Positions 19,920 to 28,206 are shown, counted from the stretch's first letter. The stretch is DNA of 64,000 bases from Bradyrhizobium xenonodulans (GCF_027594865.1 NZ_CP089391.1:6354501-6418500); one strand, 5' to 3'. The notes: generated by a model from the sequence alone, not told the origin. Program-made: numbers and translations.

Positions 19920-20198
19920 TGATCCCTATTGATTCCTAATGGCAGGGCGAAGTCGTAGTTGACCCGGAAAACATTTCCGATGGAAACGATGCCCGCTTCA
20001 GGTCACTAGCAGACCGGGCCTCGAGCAAGGGACAAGTGCGGTGGTCCCACAGAACCGCACCGAACTCGCGGAGGCGACGGTTTGGGTCGACCACTCCTCG
20101 GCGCTTTCTCGATGGCCTGAGCAACAGCGGAAGCTGATAGCTGAGCGGCGCCGAGACTGAAACCGGCAAAACGGTTTCGGTGATGTGGTGATAACCTG

Positions 20199-20279
20199 AT
20201 GCGACTGATCCGAGCCCTATGGGCGCTCCAGCGGCTCAGGTGGGCACGCTGGCGTGCTGAGCGGCGTTTGCCACGCTGA
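20199..20279 (+). CDS. Possible 26-residue Trp/Arg-rich peptide
   Basis: ATG to TGA, 26 codons, with seven Arg and four Trp (MRLIRALWALQRLRWARW and eight more). It is followed 70 bases later by a hairpin with a T-run. The ribosome-binding site is weak. Its composition suggests either a membrane-active peptide or chance. Confidence 0.25.
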   Translation: MRLIRALWALQRLRWARWRAERRLPR

Positions 20280-20348
20280 AGCCCAACTGCGTTGCTAAGG
20301 ATCTCAGCGGCGACCGCAGCCCGGTCGCTTTATCTCCAGTCTCAAACT

Positions 20349-20381
20349 CCCGCCGTCTCGCAAGATCGGCGGGATTTTTTT
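20349..20381 (+). terminator. Intrinsic terminator
   Basis: Stem CCCGCCG / CGGCGGG with an 11-base loop, followed by ATTTTTTT on the plus strand. The nearest plus-strand gene ends at 19919, so it may serve the small frame at 20199-20279 or an unannotated small RNA. Confidence 0.75.
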
Positions 20382-20385
20382 GGGG

Positions 20386-20595
20386 CTAGCCGTCTCGGCA
20401 GGTGATGCCGAAGCTATCGCAAGCATCTGCAAAGGATTCTTTCGCTTTGGCATCCTCAAAGCAGAACCGGGTGCCGATATCCGCACGGTCGGTCCACCAG
20501 CCCTGTTTGCTCGATAGTGCTATGCGGGCTGCCTCTCCGCGAAGCAGATCCAATTGTCTTCCGGAGGCATGCACGACGAGGCAATTTTCGGCCAT
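20386..20595 (-). CDS. Hypothetical protein, 69 residues
   Basis: Start ATG 20595 (an in-frame GTG directly precedes it), with GGGAG six bases upstream. The protein (MAENCLVVHASGRQLDLLRG... ending DSFGITCRDG) is soluble, with four cysteines and no known domain. Its leader contains the strong hairpin at 20629-20656. Confidence 0.6.
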   Translation of the reverse strand: MAENCLVVHASGRQLDLLRGEAARIALSSKQGWWTDRADIGTRFCFEDAKAKESFADACDSFGITCRDG

Positions 20596-20628
20596 CACTT
20601 GCTCCCTGAAATGTCAGTCAAACGCAAA

Positions 20629-20656
20629 GGCCGCAGCCTGGGGGCAGGCTGCGGCC
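20629..20656. promoter_or_regulatory. Perfect 12-bp stem-loop in leader region
   Basis: GGCCGCAGCCTG, loop GGGG, CAGGCTGCGGCC. It lies 33 bases upstream of the minus-strand gene starting at 20595. On the minus strand it is followed by TTTGCGTTTG, so it may act as a terminator or attenuator. Confidence 0.5.
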
Positions 20657-21070
20657 CGCGCATTGTCAAAAAATCCGGGTGAAAAACGATCTAAGTGAAA
20701 TATGCAGCCAGCCCCGGTAAGCGCAATCTACAGCAGCTCTGCTGCAGCACAATGTTATCCAGGACACACTTGGAAACGTATTTAATGCGGAACCATTGAG
20801 GGAAGGCCCGCCAAGGGCTGGCCGCTATCGGCGGGCCTTCACCTCTGAGCAAGGCCGCGCATGTCCCCACGGCCCCGTCCCAAGGCAAACTGGCAGATTC
20901 TCGCTAATGAGAGGCTAAGATCTTCGCCTGGAGCGCTCCAGTGTGCTTAGTTCTGGCCGCCGCGCCGATCGTGCGGAACGCCGCGGCACGGGCCGCAGGA
21001 GCCCTTTTCAGAAGGGCGGCCTGCGGCCTTCATTTATGGCACCTTCGTGAGGGCGGCGGGTTTGTATGCC
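20657..21070. other. Gap with a second hairpin at 20802-20840
   Basis: No gene is supported. An 11-bp inverted repeat, GAAGGCCCGCC / GGCGGGCCTTC, encloses a 17-base loop at 20802-20840. No T-run follows, so its role is unclear. Confidence 0.4.
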
Positions 21071-21334
21071 ATGGACCACGACGCTGCGAGATACTTCCGT
21101 CAAGCGAAGGACTGCCTCGACGAGGCGCAGAACGCATCTCGGCCTGCCGACAAGGAGGCGTGGCTGAAGCTGGGCGAACAGTGGCTAGCCATGGCCGAGA
21201 AGGCTCAGCGGGTGCCGGTCTCACAACGATTATTTGATGCCTTTTCTTGGACGTGCCAGCACTGGCCTGTTTCCGACCTCCAGGGGCCCAGTTTGAGAAT
21301 GCGGTGGCCTAATTTGGCCGTGCGTATCTTTTGA
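21071..21334 (+). CDS. Small hypothetical protein
   Basis: An 87-residue protein starting MDHDAARYFRQAKDCLDEAQ. The first 47 residues are a compact helical segment (AKDCLDEAQNASRPADKEAW, then LKLGEQWLAMAEKAQ) of a type I recall in short Bradyrhizobium proteins. The remaining 40 residues look unrelated and may be an extension after loss of the original stop. Start chosen at the ATG beginning the helical segment. Confidence 0.5.
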   Translation: MDHDAARYFRQAKDCLDEAQNASRPADKEAWLKLGEQWLAMAEKAQRVPVSQRLFDAFSWTCQHWPVSDLQGPSLRMRWPNLAVRIF

Positions 21335-21387
21335 TACTTTGCAGGCGAAGGAATATTGCTACCGTTTCCCCAACAAGGGGGCGGGCA

Positions 21388-21624
21388 ATGGAGCGGCTAA
21401 AGGACTCGCTGGGGCACTTCGAAGCCCCCGTCTGCCCCAATTGCAACGTCGGCATGAGATGGTTTCGATCCGAGCTGGTGCAAGACGACGCACAGCCGCT
21501 AATCGCTCACCTCTTCGTTTGTCCTAATTGCAAGAGCGCTGAGCGGCGAGACAGAAGGCTTACGCCAGTTCGTATCCCTCCTGAAAAACTATTGAGCCCG
21601 CGCTTACGTGTGGTCGGAGGATAG
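21388..21624 (+). CDS. Small zinc-ribbon-like protein
   Basis: A 78-residue protein starting MERLKDSLGHFEAP, with CPNC at about residues 16-19 and FVCPNC at about 43-48, a four-cysteine arrangement expected to bind zinc. It is a clear paralogue of 25815-26054 (MxxRLKxSL, then MRWF, then HxFVCPxC). Its role is unknown. A purine-rich GGGGCGGGC precedes the start. The terminator at 21722-21758 follows. Confidence 0.6.
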   Translation: MERLKDSLGHFEAPVCPNCNVGMRWFRSELVQDDAQPLIAHLFVCPNCKSAERRDRRLTPVRIPPEKLLSPRLRVVGG

Positions 21625-21721
21625 GGTCGCCACGGTTGGCGGCCTTTCATTTTGGAACCAGTGGCCAGGGAGGGCTTGGTCCTTGCTCTGGGCGATAGCC
21701 CCCTGCCGTACCAGAGCACAA

Positions 21722-21758
21722 CGGCCCCAGCCGCCCGCCCGTGGCTGAGGCCGTTTTT
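21722..21758 (+). terminator. Intrinsic terminator
   Basis: Interrupted stem CGGCC-cc-AGCC / GGCT-ga-GGCCG followed by TTTTT, about 100 bases after the zinc-ribbon gene on the same strand. Confidence 0.65.
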
Positions 21759-21837
21759 ATGCGCAGAACTAATACGTGCAGGAACTAAAAGCCCGCGAGT
21801 GCATCAAGGTTGCAGCTTTCCTGAGCTGGTTGCTGCC

Positions 21838-22035
21838 ATGCGATATGTTGCGTACGCGGTGGATTTATCCGGCGTTTCTCGCGCGGTTTACGAAATCGAT
21901 TGCCCGACGGACAAAGACGCCCGGGCTCGAGCCGAGAAATTCTTAGAAGCCCACGCCTCTGTTGAGGTATGGGAGGGACCCCGCAGAGTGGCGCGGCTGG
22001 TGCGCGGGAGCAGACCGGGTGAGCAACAAGCGTAA
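21838..22035 (+). CDS. Small hypothetical protein
   Basis: A 65-residue protein starting MRYVAYAVDLSG, with DCPTDKDARARAEKFLEAH and VEVWEGPRRVARL. The alternation of strand-like and helix-like segments looks like a small globular fold. No family is known to me. The start is the ATG giving this block. The upstream part of the frame is not protein-like. Confidence 0.5.
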   Translation: MRYVAYAVDLSGVSRAVYEIDCPTDKDARARAEKFLEAHASVEVWEGPRRVARLVRGSRPGEQQA

Positions 22036-22107
22036 GGCCCGGAACGAGTGTGAGCTACTGCGCGTCGTGGGGGGAAATCCCGCGGGTTCACGCTGGGCGG
22101 GCCTCCC

Positions 22108-22221
22108 TTATGAAAGGCAAGCGACGATCGCGAGTACTACGTCGGCGCCGAGCTCGCCCGAATACATCGAAAAGAGAATCCCGGCACCAGCCGCGACTGC
22201 AATGACTTTGAGCGTGATCAT
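22108..22221 (-). CDS. 37-residue single-span membrane peptide
   Basis: ATG 22221 to TAA, preceded by GAGGGGAC. The sequence begins MITLKVIAVAAGAGILFSMY and ends DVVLAIVACLS: an N-terminal hydrophobic segment, a short polar turn (SGELGAD), then a second hydrophobic stretch. It is too short for normal gene calling. The ribosome-binding site and hydrophobic pattern support it. Confidence 0.4.
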   Translation of the reverse strand: MITLKVIAVAAGAGILFSMYSGELGADVVLAIVACLS

Positions 22222-22296
22222 GTCCCCTCGCTATGTGAACGAAGATAGATCCGAACCGTTTCCGGACAGCTTCAAGCGAGCGCCAAATGGTTTCAT

Positions 22297-22473
22297 TCAC
22301 CGAAGCGTTATCCTGAGGCTGCTTGCGGGACTGCAAAATGGGACGGCAGGGGCGAAACCGCCATCGGTCAGCGCGTAGAACCGCCGCTCCGCTTTCGCCA
22401 GGTCTCGTGCGTCGTCAGGATTGAAAAGGTGACGGCTGTCGCCGGTACGGTCCAAGAGGATCTGGATTGCCAT
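22297..22473 (-). CDS. Small hypothetical protein
   Basis: A 58-residue protein. ATG 22473 has a perfect AGGAGG seven bases upstream, which decides the start against longer forms. The N-terminal block MAIQILLDRTGDSRHLFN followed by AKAERRFYALTDGGFAPA looks conserved; I recall similar short proteins in rhizobia and phage-like regions. Function unknown. Confidence 0.6.
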   Translation of the reverse strand: MAIQILLDRTGDSRHLFNPDDARDLAKAERRFYALTDGGFAPAVPFCSPASSLRITLR

Positions 22474-22843
22474 GATCTGCCTCCTAGGAACGCTGATGGC
22501 AGGGACCTGACTAAGTATCCGACTGACGCCGTGGCGGTTCAAGAGAGAAGAAGTTGCCGTCATGAACCTCGGACACCCATAAGGACCCGGCCGCCGAGCC
22601 GATCTTGGCCGGACGGGGAAAGCCGCCGTGAAGATCCATTTCATGAGCGTTCTCCGGGCTCGGTTTCCGCGAGACCAATTCGATCCGGAGGTGGTCGTTC
22701 CGCTGCGGGCACGTTCCTGACTGCAGCTCCGAGATTCGCTCGTCTGCAGCGGAGCCGGCCTCGTCGGCGAGCCGCCACCCCCCTCGCGTCAAGGAGCAAG
22801 TCCCTGGCCTCCGAGTTTCCCACCTGCTGGAGCGAAATCGTTC
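22474..22843. other. No supported gene
   Basis: Several overlapping frames of high-GC shadow type occur. None has a credible start or composition. Confidence 0.3.
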
Positions 22844-23522
22844 ATGCATGGAGAGGTCGTGCGCGCGGTCAAGGAGAGCAAACGGTCCAGGAGGTCCCGC
22901 TTCCTCCGCGACGCGATGGTCGACGTGCAGATTGCCAGCCGCGGCATTCGCAGCAGGCGGGTCCTGCTGGCGATGCGGCAGGTCCCCCGCGAGATTTTCC
23001 TCGATCGGCGGTTCGCGGAAGCCGCGTACGAAGACTGCGCCGTGCCGATCCCGAAAGGGCAGACCATCTCTCAGCCCTACATCGTCGCCAGGATGCTCGA
23101 GGCTGCCGCGATCGCGAAGTCGGACCGGGTTCTGGAGATCGGCGCGGGTTCGGGTTATCTGGCGGCACTCGCCGCCAAGCTCGGGCGGGAGGTTTGCGCG
23201 CTCGAGCGTCATGAAGCATTGGTGCAGCGCGCCCGATCGCGCCTTCGTCACCTTGGCTGCCGCAACGTGGATCTGCGCGCAGGCGACGGGACTGCAGGAT
23301 GGGCCAGATGGCGGCGAGTTCGACGTGATCCTGGTGTCGGCCGCCACCGCGCAGACGCCCGGGGCTCTCAAGGCTCAATTAGCTCCGTCGGGAAGACTTC
23401 TGATACCGCTCGGCCATCCGGACGGTGTCCAGTGGCTGACGAAGCTGACGCGCGGGCCGGACAGTCATTTCGTCGAGAAAAGGATAGAGGAGGTCCGCTT
23501 CGTTCCTCTGATCTCCGGCTAG
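22844..23522 (+). pseudogene. pcm: Protein-L-isoaspartate O-methyltransferase, frameshifted
   Basis: The intact enzyme would repair isoaspartyl residues using S-adenosylmethionine. The first frame carries DVQIASRGIRSRRVLLAM, PREIFL, GQTISQPYIVARMLEAA and the SAM-binding motif VLEIGAGSGYLAALAA, up to DLRAGDGT near 23295. The rest (EFDVILVSAAT, LAPSGRLLIPLG) continues in the next frame to a stop at 23522. A single-base change near 23295-23305 explains it: real decay or a sequencing error. The first frame runs on to 23689 without family resemblance. Confidence 0.85.
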
Positions 23523-23646
23523 GGACCGCAGAAGCGATGCTCCACTATTCGGAGGATGCAGGCGACTTCGTCACCTTTGCTCTGGCTGATATCAGCCGAC
23601 TGCAGCTGGAACCAGATCCTTGGGCCAGGGTTGGGTGCTCGGCACA

Positions 23647-23687
23647 AAAGTCGACCTCGGCCCATGAGGGGCACCGGGGTCGACTTT
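23647..23687. repeat. Inverted repeat after pcm remnant
   Basis: AAAGTCGACC and GGTCGACTTT, a perfect 10-bp stem around a 21-base GC-rich loop. No T-run follows. It could be a stability hairpin or a protein-binding site. Confidence 0.55.
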
Positions 23688-23784
23688 GAGGGGTGTAAGG
23701 CCGCGGCGAGCGGTCTCGGCGCACCGGAGTCGAGCAACTTGCGCGCGGCCCTTCTCCGCTCGCGAACGTAGCGGGCGAAGCGTG

Positions 23785-24141
23785 ATGAAGTGGATGCTTG
23801 TTGTCCTGGTAGGCGGCGTAACCCCGGTCAATACGGACTTGGTGTTCGACAAGTTCACCGACTGCCTCTCTGCCGAGGAGCAGATGCGGAAGCACTACTC
23901 CGACGCATTCGAGGCTTGGGATCGATGGGCCGTAGCGAACATCGATCGACGACGGGAATACTCAAAAGCCCGCGACCTCCAGGCCAAGCGCTTGCTGAGC
24001 AACATCGGCACGTGCGTCCCGCATGGAGACGGCGATCGGCCGACCGTCGCCGCACCTCAGCAGCAGCCCGCGACACCTCCTGCATCGCAGCCGTCCGCGC
24101 CGCAGGCTTCGCCAACGCCGCAACCGCCACCGAAGACGTGA
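23785..24141 (+). CDS. Proline-rich, possibly exported hypothetical protein
   Basis: A 118-residue protein starting MKWMLVVLVGGVTPVNTD, a short hydrophobic N-terminus that may be a signal or anchor. A helical charged middle follows (CLSAEEQMRKHYSDAFEAWD) and then a C-terminal 40 residues rich in Pro, Gln and Ala. No catalytic domain is visible. Start chosen at the ATG before the hydrophobic segment. Confidence 0.5.
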   Translation: MKWMLVVLVGGVTPVNTDLVFDKFTDCLSAEEQMRKHYSDAFEAWDRWAVANIDRRREYSKARDLQAKRLLSNIGTCVPHGDGDRPTVAAPQQQPATPPASQPSAPQASPTPQPPPKT

Positions 24142-24317
24142 ACCCCCGATCCGAGCGCCCGCAACATGACTGCATCCGCCGGCAAGCCTCAAGGCGGCCC
24201 GGTACAGGCCCAGTGACGACGAGGACGCTGTCGGCGCCGACGGCTAGTCCTTCAATAGTGTCGGCGCGATTTGAACGAGCCTAGGGTATCTTGCCGGTGA
24301 GCAGGGGCCCGCTGCGC

Positions 24318-24557
24318 TCAACTGGCCGAGCGGCTCCGGCGCGAGACGTGGCGGCTCGGCTCCGCACGCCCCACCGACCGATGGGAGACCGACAGCAGCG
24401 TCAGCAGAAGCGCGCGATTGGCATTGTACCTCGCGGCCCGCCTCCTGCTCTCCGACCCCTGCATGACCACGTCGCCGTCAGTCGTACACACGTACCATTT
24501 CCAGGTGCGGCCACGCTTCTTGAGGTGGGTCTCGAAAATGGGCAGTTGGTCGGGCAT
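24318..24557 (-). CDS. Small hypothetical protein
   Basis: A 79-residue protein starting MPDQLPIFETHLKKRGRTWK. The block KWYVCTTDGDVVMQGSESRR followed by AARYNANRALL is strand-strand-helix-like and looks like a small conserved domain. The last 30 residues are Arg/Ser-rich and may be readthrough into non-coding sequence. ATG 24590 would add 11 residues. Confidence 0.5.
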   Translation of the reverse strand: MPDQLPIFETHLKKRGRTWKWYVCTTDGDVVMQGSESRRRAARYNANRALLLTLLSVSHRSVGRAEPSRHVSRRSRSAS

Positions 24558-24820
24558 TGCCACCGTAGGATCGGCCAGAGGGACTTCCATTTATGGTCTG
24601 TCTTTCCTTCCCGTCGCAGGTTCAAGCGCGCGAAGGATCAAACAGATTGAAAGCCCAATCGATTAAAGCTACCTTCACACGCGTCGGAGCCCGCATGCCT
24701 CGCGTTGGCACTGCGAGCGAGCGGCAGCATCGAAGCCGCCCCAGCCCCGCCTTCAGCTACCAATAATCAGACCTCGTGCGGGAGCGCATTGCTCCGCGTG
24801 GGGCAAGCCGAGATGTGCTC

Positions 24821-25459
24821 ATGTCGCCCGTCCCTCGCAGGCTCGCTCTCTTCATCGACGGCGCCAACCTGCATGCCACTTCGAAGTCCCTGGGCTTCGA
24901 CATCGACTACAAGCGTCTACTGATCGAATTCCAGAGCCGCGGCCCGCTCGTTCGGGCGTTCTATTACACCGCAATCATCGAGGATCAGGAGTTCTCCTCG
25001 CTCCGGCCTCTGGTCGACTGGCTCGACTACAACGGATACACCGTGGTTACCAAGGCAACGAAGGAGTTCGTCGACTCTTTCGGGCGGCGCAAGGTGAAGG
25101 GCAACATGGATATCGAGCTCGCGGTCGATGCCATGAGCCTCGCCGAGCAAATCGACGAAATGGTGCTGTTTTCCGGAGACGGCGACTTCCGCTCGCTGGT
25201 CGAGGCGGTGCAGCGTCGCGGCGTCCGAGTAACCGTAGTCTCGACCATTTCCAGCCAGCCGCCGATGATCGCCGATGAGCTTCGGCGACAAGCCGACGTC
25301 TTCCTAGACCTGATGGAGTTGCGATCCAAAGTCGGCAGGGACCTCTCGGAGCGGCCACCCTCGCGCGAGCGCGCCGCGCCGCCGCCCGTTCGACAGCAGG
25401 TCCAGCGGCGCGCCCGCCCGGTTAGGGCGCCTGGCGCAAGCGACGACCTCAATGCGTAG
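24821..25459 (+). CDS. NYN (LabA/DUF88) domain protein
   Basis: A 212-residue protein with a PIN-like NYN nuclease fold over about residues 5-160. Acidic positions of the family are visible: RRLALFIDGANLHA (Asp and Asn), NMDIELAVDAM (Asp) and VLFSGDGDFRSLVEAV (two Asp). NYN proteins of this group are thought to cleave RNA. The C-terminal 50 residues are Arg/Pro-rich and probably disordered, perhaps RNA-binding. The start at 24821 fits the family's short N-terminus. Confidence 0.85.
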   Translation: MSPVPRRLALFIDGANLHATSKSLGFDIDYKRLLIEFQSRGPLVRAFYYTAIIEDQEFSSLRPLVDWLDYNGYTVVTKATKEFVDSFGRRKVKGNMDIELAVDAMSLAEQIDEMVLFSGDGDFRSLVEAVQRRGVRVTVVSTISSQPPMIADELRRQADVFLDLMELRSKVGRDLSERPPSRERAAPPPVRQQVQRRARPVRAPGASDDLNA

Positions 25460-25677
25460 GTCGGCTCGTGCGTCATTTGATTTACGTACGAGTTCCGTGC
25501 CTCACCCAATCGCCCCGTTCATGCTTTGAGCGCCGGGAAACTTCCCAGGTTTCTGCAACTGTTCTCCGTAGAATCCACGAGGGTGGCCGTATAGTAGGAG
25601 AGGCGCCACGCAACACGGGAGCAGCGTGAACTTAGAAAGTGTTTGCCCGAGCTCTCAGAAGCGATTGAAGCCGCTGA

Positions 25678-25755
25678 TCAGGAAAACGCAGCCACCGGCG
25701 TGCCCCACTCTCCGCCGAGATTGACGTCGAGGATGGCTGCGTCAGGCCGGTCGCC
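25678..25755 (-). pseudogene. Response-regulator receiver remnant
   Basis: One minus-strand frame reads GDRPDAAILDVNLGGEW and then reaches a stop. This matches the segment around the phosphorylated Asp of single-domain response regulators that partner HWE/HisKA_2 kinases. Nothing further is recognisable on either side. A broken kinase of that class lies at 26120-26970. Confidence 0.45.
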
Positions 25756-25814
25756 CCAAAAGATACAGACGCTCCCAATAGCCGTGCTATGGTAGCGATT
25801 AGGGGCTTAGACGC

Positions 25815-26054
25815 ATGGTAGATCGCCTGAAGGGTTCACTCGCCGATTTGGAGCCAGCCGGCTGCATGTGTTGCAGAATCCCTATGCGATGGTTCATGTC
25901 GAAACTGGTGCGCCAGAAGCCACTGGCCACGGTAGTGCATCAGTTCGTCTGTCCAGGTTGTGAGGGCATCGACGGGATCGAAACCGAGTTCAAGCCTATC
26001 CATGTCCTTCCGGACGGTCAGGCGAAAGCACGCCCTGCGGCGCGGGTCGCTTGA
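25815..26054 (+). CDS. Small zinc-ribbon-like protein, paralogue
   Basis: A 79-residue protein starting MVDRLKGSLADLEPAGC. CMCC (about 17-20) and FVCPGC (about 44-49) would form a four-cysteine zinc site. It is homologous to 21388-21624, sharing RLKxSL, MRWFxSxLV and HxFVCPxC. Function unknown. It lies 65 bases upstream of the kinase remnant on the same strand. Confidence 0.6.
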   Translation: MVDRLKGSLADLEPAGCMCCRIPMRWFMSKLVRQKPLATVVHQFVCPGCEGIDGIETEFKPIHVLPDGQAKARPAARVA

Positions 26055-26119
26055 GAAGTCTCTCGGAAGAGGCCTGACAACGCCCGGAACATCGAGCCCG
26101 GAGGGCACGTTGCCCCCGA

Positions 26120-26970
26120 ATGGAAGCCTTTCTGCACCGCCTTCTGTCGGCCAGGTCGGACTTTCCGATCTGGGTGCGCTACACCTTGACGCTCGGCCTG
26201 GTCGGCATCGCGTTCTTCGCCCGGGCGATGCTGGACGATCACCTGCGCTCCTACCCCGTTCTGCTGTTTATTCCGGCTATCTTCCTATCGTCGGTCCTCT
26301 TCAACCACGGCAACGGTATCCTGGCCACCGCGGCGGGGGCCGCGCTCGCCGCCGCTTTCTTCATCCCGGGGCCACCGTCCTCCGCTGCGATCCCACTCAT
26401 CCTGTTCATCCTGACGGGCATCTGCATAGCCGCCGTCACCGAGCTCCTCAGGAGCACCTTGCATAAGCTCTCCGGGGCGAAACGGTATACCGAGGTACTG
26501 CTGCAGGAGCTCGCGCACAGAACGCGGAATGACCTCGCCACGATCGTCTCGGTTCTCCGGCTGCAGGCCCGCTCAGCGACCGATCCGGCGTACAAATGGC
26601 GATCGCATCTGCGGTGGGCCGGGTGGACGTGGTGGCGAAGGTCCACGACCGCTTGCGCGATACCGCCGACAGCAGCCGCATCGCACTCGCGCCCTACGTC
26701 GAAGCATTATGCGGGAGCCTGGCCCACTTCCATCGTGGCGTGCGCACGATTTCGATCGGCGTTCGGTGTGAGAACATCGAGGGGCGGAGCTCGCAGCCGG
26801 CGTCCATAGGGCTGATCGTGAACGAATTGGTGACGAACTGCTTCAAAAACGCCTTTCCGGAGGGTCGGCCGGGCACCGTCAAGGTCGACGTTCGCGCCAA
26901 GGAGGGGCGCGTGCTTGTGACGGTGCAGGACGATGGCGTCGGTTGTCCGGTGGAGGTCAAAAGCGGGCTT
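26120..26970 (+). pseudogene. DUF4118/HisKA_2 sensor histidine kinase, broken
   Basis: The N-terminus has four hydrophobic spans (about residues 18-105, DUF4118-like). The phosphorylation helix follows, LLQELAHRTRNDLATIVSVL, with His as the phosphorylated residue. After ATDPAYK the frame changes near 26595, and the next frame carries SAVGRVDVVAKVHDRL, the ATP-binding N box IGLIVNELVTNCFKNAF and VTVQDDGVG. After SGLG near 26965 the family sequence is replaced by unrelated residues. It thus has one frameshift and a lost C-terminus. A receiver remnant is just upstream. Confidence 0.8.
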
Positions 26971-26995
26971 GGCGCTGCGCCGGTGGCTCCCACCA

Positions 26996-27160
26996 TCACT
27001 CGGCAGCAGCCTCAGCCGCGGGCGATCCGACGCGCCCTCGCAGCGGCATCATCGCGGCCAACGCGCCGAAGCTGAGACTTGCAGTGACGACGCCCCAGCC
27101 CAAAGGTTCGATCAGCAGCCCGATCGCGAGCGGCGCCACCGCCTGCGCGATGCGCCCTGC
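26996..27160 (-). pseudogene. MFS transporter C-terminal remnant
   Basis: About 54 codons reading AGRIAQAVAPLAIGLLIEPL, then GWGVVTASLSFGALAAMMPL, then a stop. This is the last one to two membrane helices of a major facilitator transporter. The rest of the gene is missing. It abuts the truncated end of the kinase pseudogene, so a deletion probably joined the two. Confidence 0.55.
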
Positions 27161-27323
27161 TCTGCAACGCTTTGCGACCGGAGCCATCCTCGTCGTCCTA
27201 ATCACGGTGCTCGGATCGATTCCGGTGCCCATCTCAATCCAGCGCCGCAGCGCCCGGGGATGGCGAAGTCATGGAGCGTGACCAGGTCGTGATCCGTTGG
27301 GGAAAGGTCTCGCCACATCTCCA

Positions 27324-27368
27324 GTTGACGTTATCATCAGTCAACGCTAATCATTAGCTATGACTAAT
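27324..27368 (+). promoter_or_regulatory. Promoter and operators of the arsR operon
   Basis: A -35 box TTGACG (27325-27330) and a -10 box TAATCA (27348-27353) are 17 bases apart. Inverted repeats overlap them: GTTGAC-N10-GTCAAC (27324-27345) and CTAATCATTAG (27347-27357), with a further CTAAT at 27364. Placement over the promoter suits autorepression by the ArsR-type protein. Confidence 0.6.
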
Positions 27369-27390
27369 TATGCCAAAGAGTCGAGCGGCA

Positions 27391-27705
27391 ATGGCTAAAG
27401 ACAGCGTGCAATTGGCCGCGCTGGGGGATTCCACGCGCAGACGGATCTTCGAGCTTGTGGGCGCGCGGCCTCGCACTGTCGTTGAACTCACTCGAGAGCT
27501 GACGGTCTCCCAGTCAGCAGTCTCCCAGCATCTGAAGGTGCTGCGCGAATCTCACTTGGTTCGTGCCGAGCCAAAGGGAGCCAGCAACATTTATCACATC
27601 GATCCAGCGGGGCTCGGCCAGATGCGCGCCTGGCTTGACCGGTTCTGGAGCAGCACATTGGCAGCCTACAAAGTGGCCGTCGAAAAATCAGTGGAGGACC
27701 AGTAA
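27391..27705 (+). CDS. ArsR-family transcriptional regulator
   Basis: A 104-residue winged helix-turn-helix protein: QLAALGDSTRRRIFELV, the recognition segment ELTVSQSAVSQHLKVL, and a wing with LVRAEPKGASNIYHID. There is no cysteine metal site, so it belongs to the group of ArsR-like repressors linked to SRPBCC genes. Start ATG 27391 leaves a leader of about 30 bases after the predicted promoter; the upstream ATG 27370 would be nearly leaderless. Its TAA overlaps the next gene's ATG, so translation is coupled. Confidence 0.85.
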   Translation: MAKDSVQLAALGDSTRRRIFELVGARPRTVVELTRELTVSQSAVSQHLKVLRESHLVRAEPKGASNIYHIDPAGLGQMRAWLDRFWSSTLAAYKVAVEKSVEDQ

Positions 27706-28190
27706 TGAATAAACGTGTATCGGCCGCGCCCGTAAAACAATCCATCGTGGTCGAAGCGCCTATCGATCGCGCGTTCAAGGTCTTCACTGAAGACTTCGGG
27801 AGCTTTAAGCCTCGCGAGCACAATCTGCTTACCGTCCCCATCGCAGAGACTGTGTTCGAACCGCGGGTCGGGGGTCACGTTTTTGATCGAGGTGTCGATG
27901 GCAGCGAATGCCGCTGGGCGCGTGTGTTGGCTTTCGAGCCCCCGAATCGCGTCCTTCTGAGCTGGGACATCAGCCCACGCTGGCAAATCGAAACCGATCC
28001 CGACAAGACCAGTGAGTGGGAGGTGCGGTTCATCGCCGAGACGCCGAGCCGGACGCGATTGGAATTGGAGCACCGACACCTCCAACGTCATGGCGAAGGT
28101 TGGGAAGGCGTGCGCGATGGAGTTGAGGGCGATAAGGGCTGGCCGCTCTATCTGAAACGATTCGCCGAGCGCATCGCCCGTGCTGGCTGA
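27705..28190 (+). CDS. SRPBCC/AHSA1-family protein
   Basis: A 161-residue protein with the START-like fold of the Aha1 C-terminal family: SIVVEAPIDRAFKVFTEDF, VGGHVFDRG, VLAFEPPNRVLLSWDI and WEVRFIAETPSRTRLELEH. Such proteins bind hydrophobic ligands in a cavity; the ligand is unknown. It overlaps the ArsR stop by one base, the usual layout of arsR-AHSA1 pairs. Confidence 0.85.
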   Translation: MNKRVSAAPVKQSIVVEAPIDRAFKVFTEDFGSFKPREHNLLTVPIAETVFEPRVGGHVFDRGVDGSECRWARVLAFEPPNRVLLSWDISPRWQIETDPDKTSEWEVRFIAETPSRTRLELEHRHLQRHGEGWEGVRDGVEGDKGWPLYLKRFAERIARAG

Positions 28191-28206
28191 CGCTCGCAGC
28201 AGCTTC

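Noticed and set aside
22511..23371. 286-codon minus-strand frame opposite pcm
   Set aside because: Shadow frame; the plus strand carries recognisable methyltransferase motifs.
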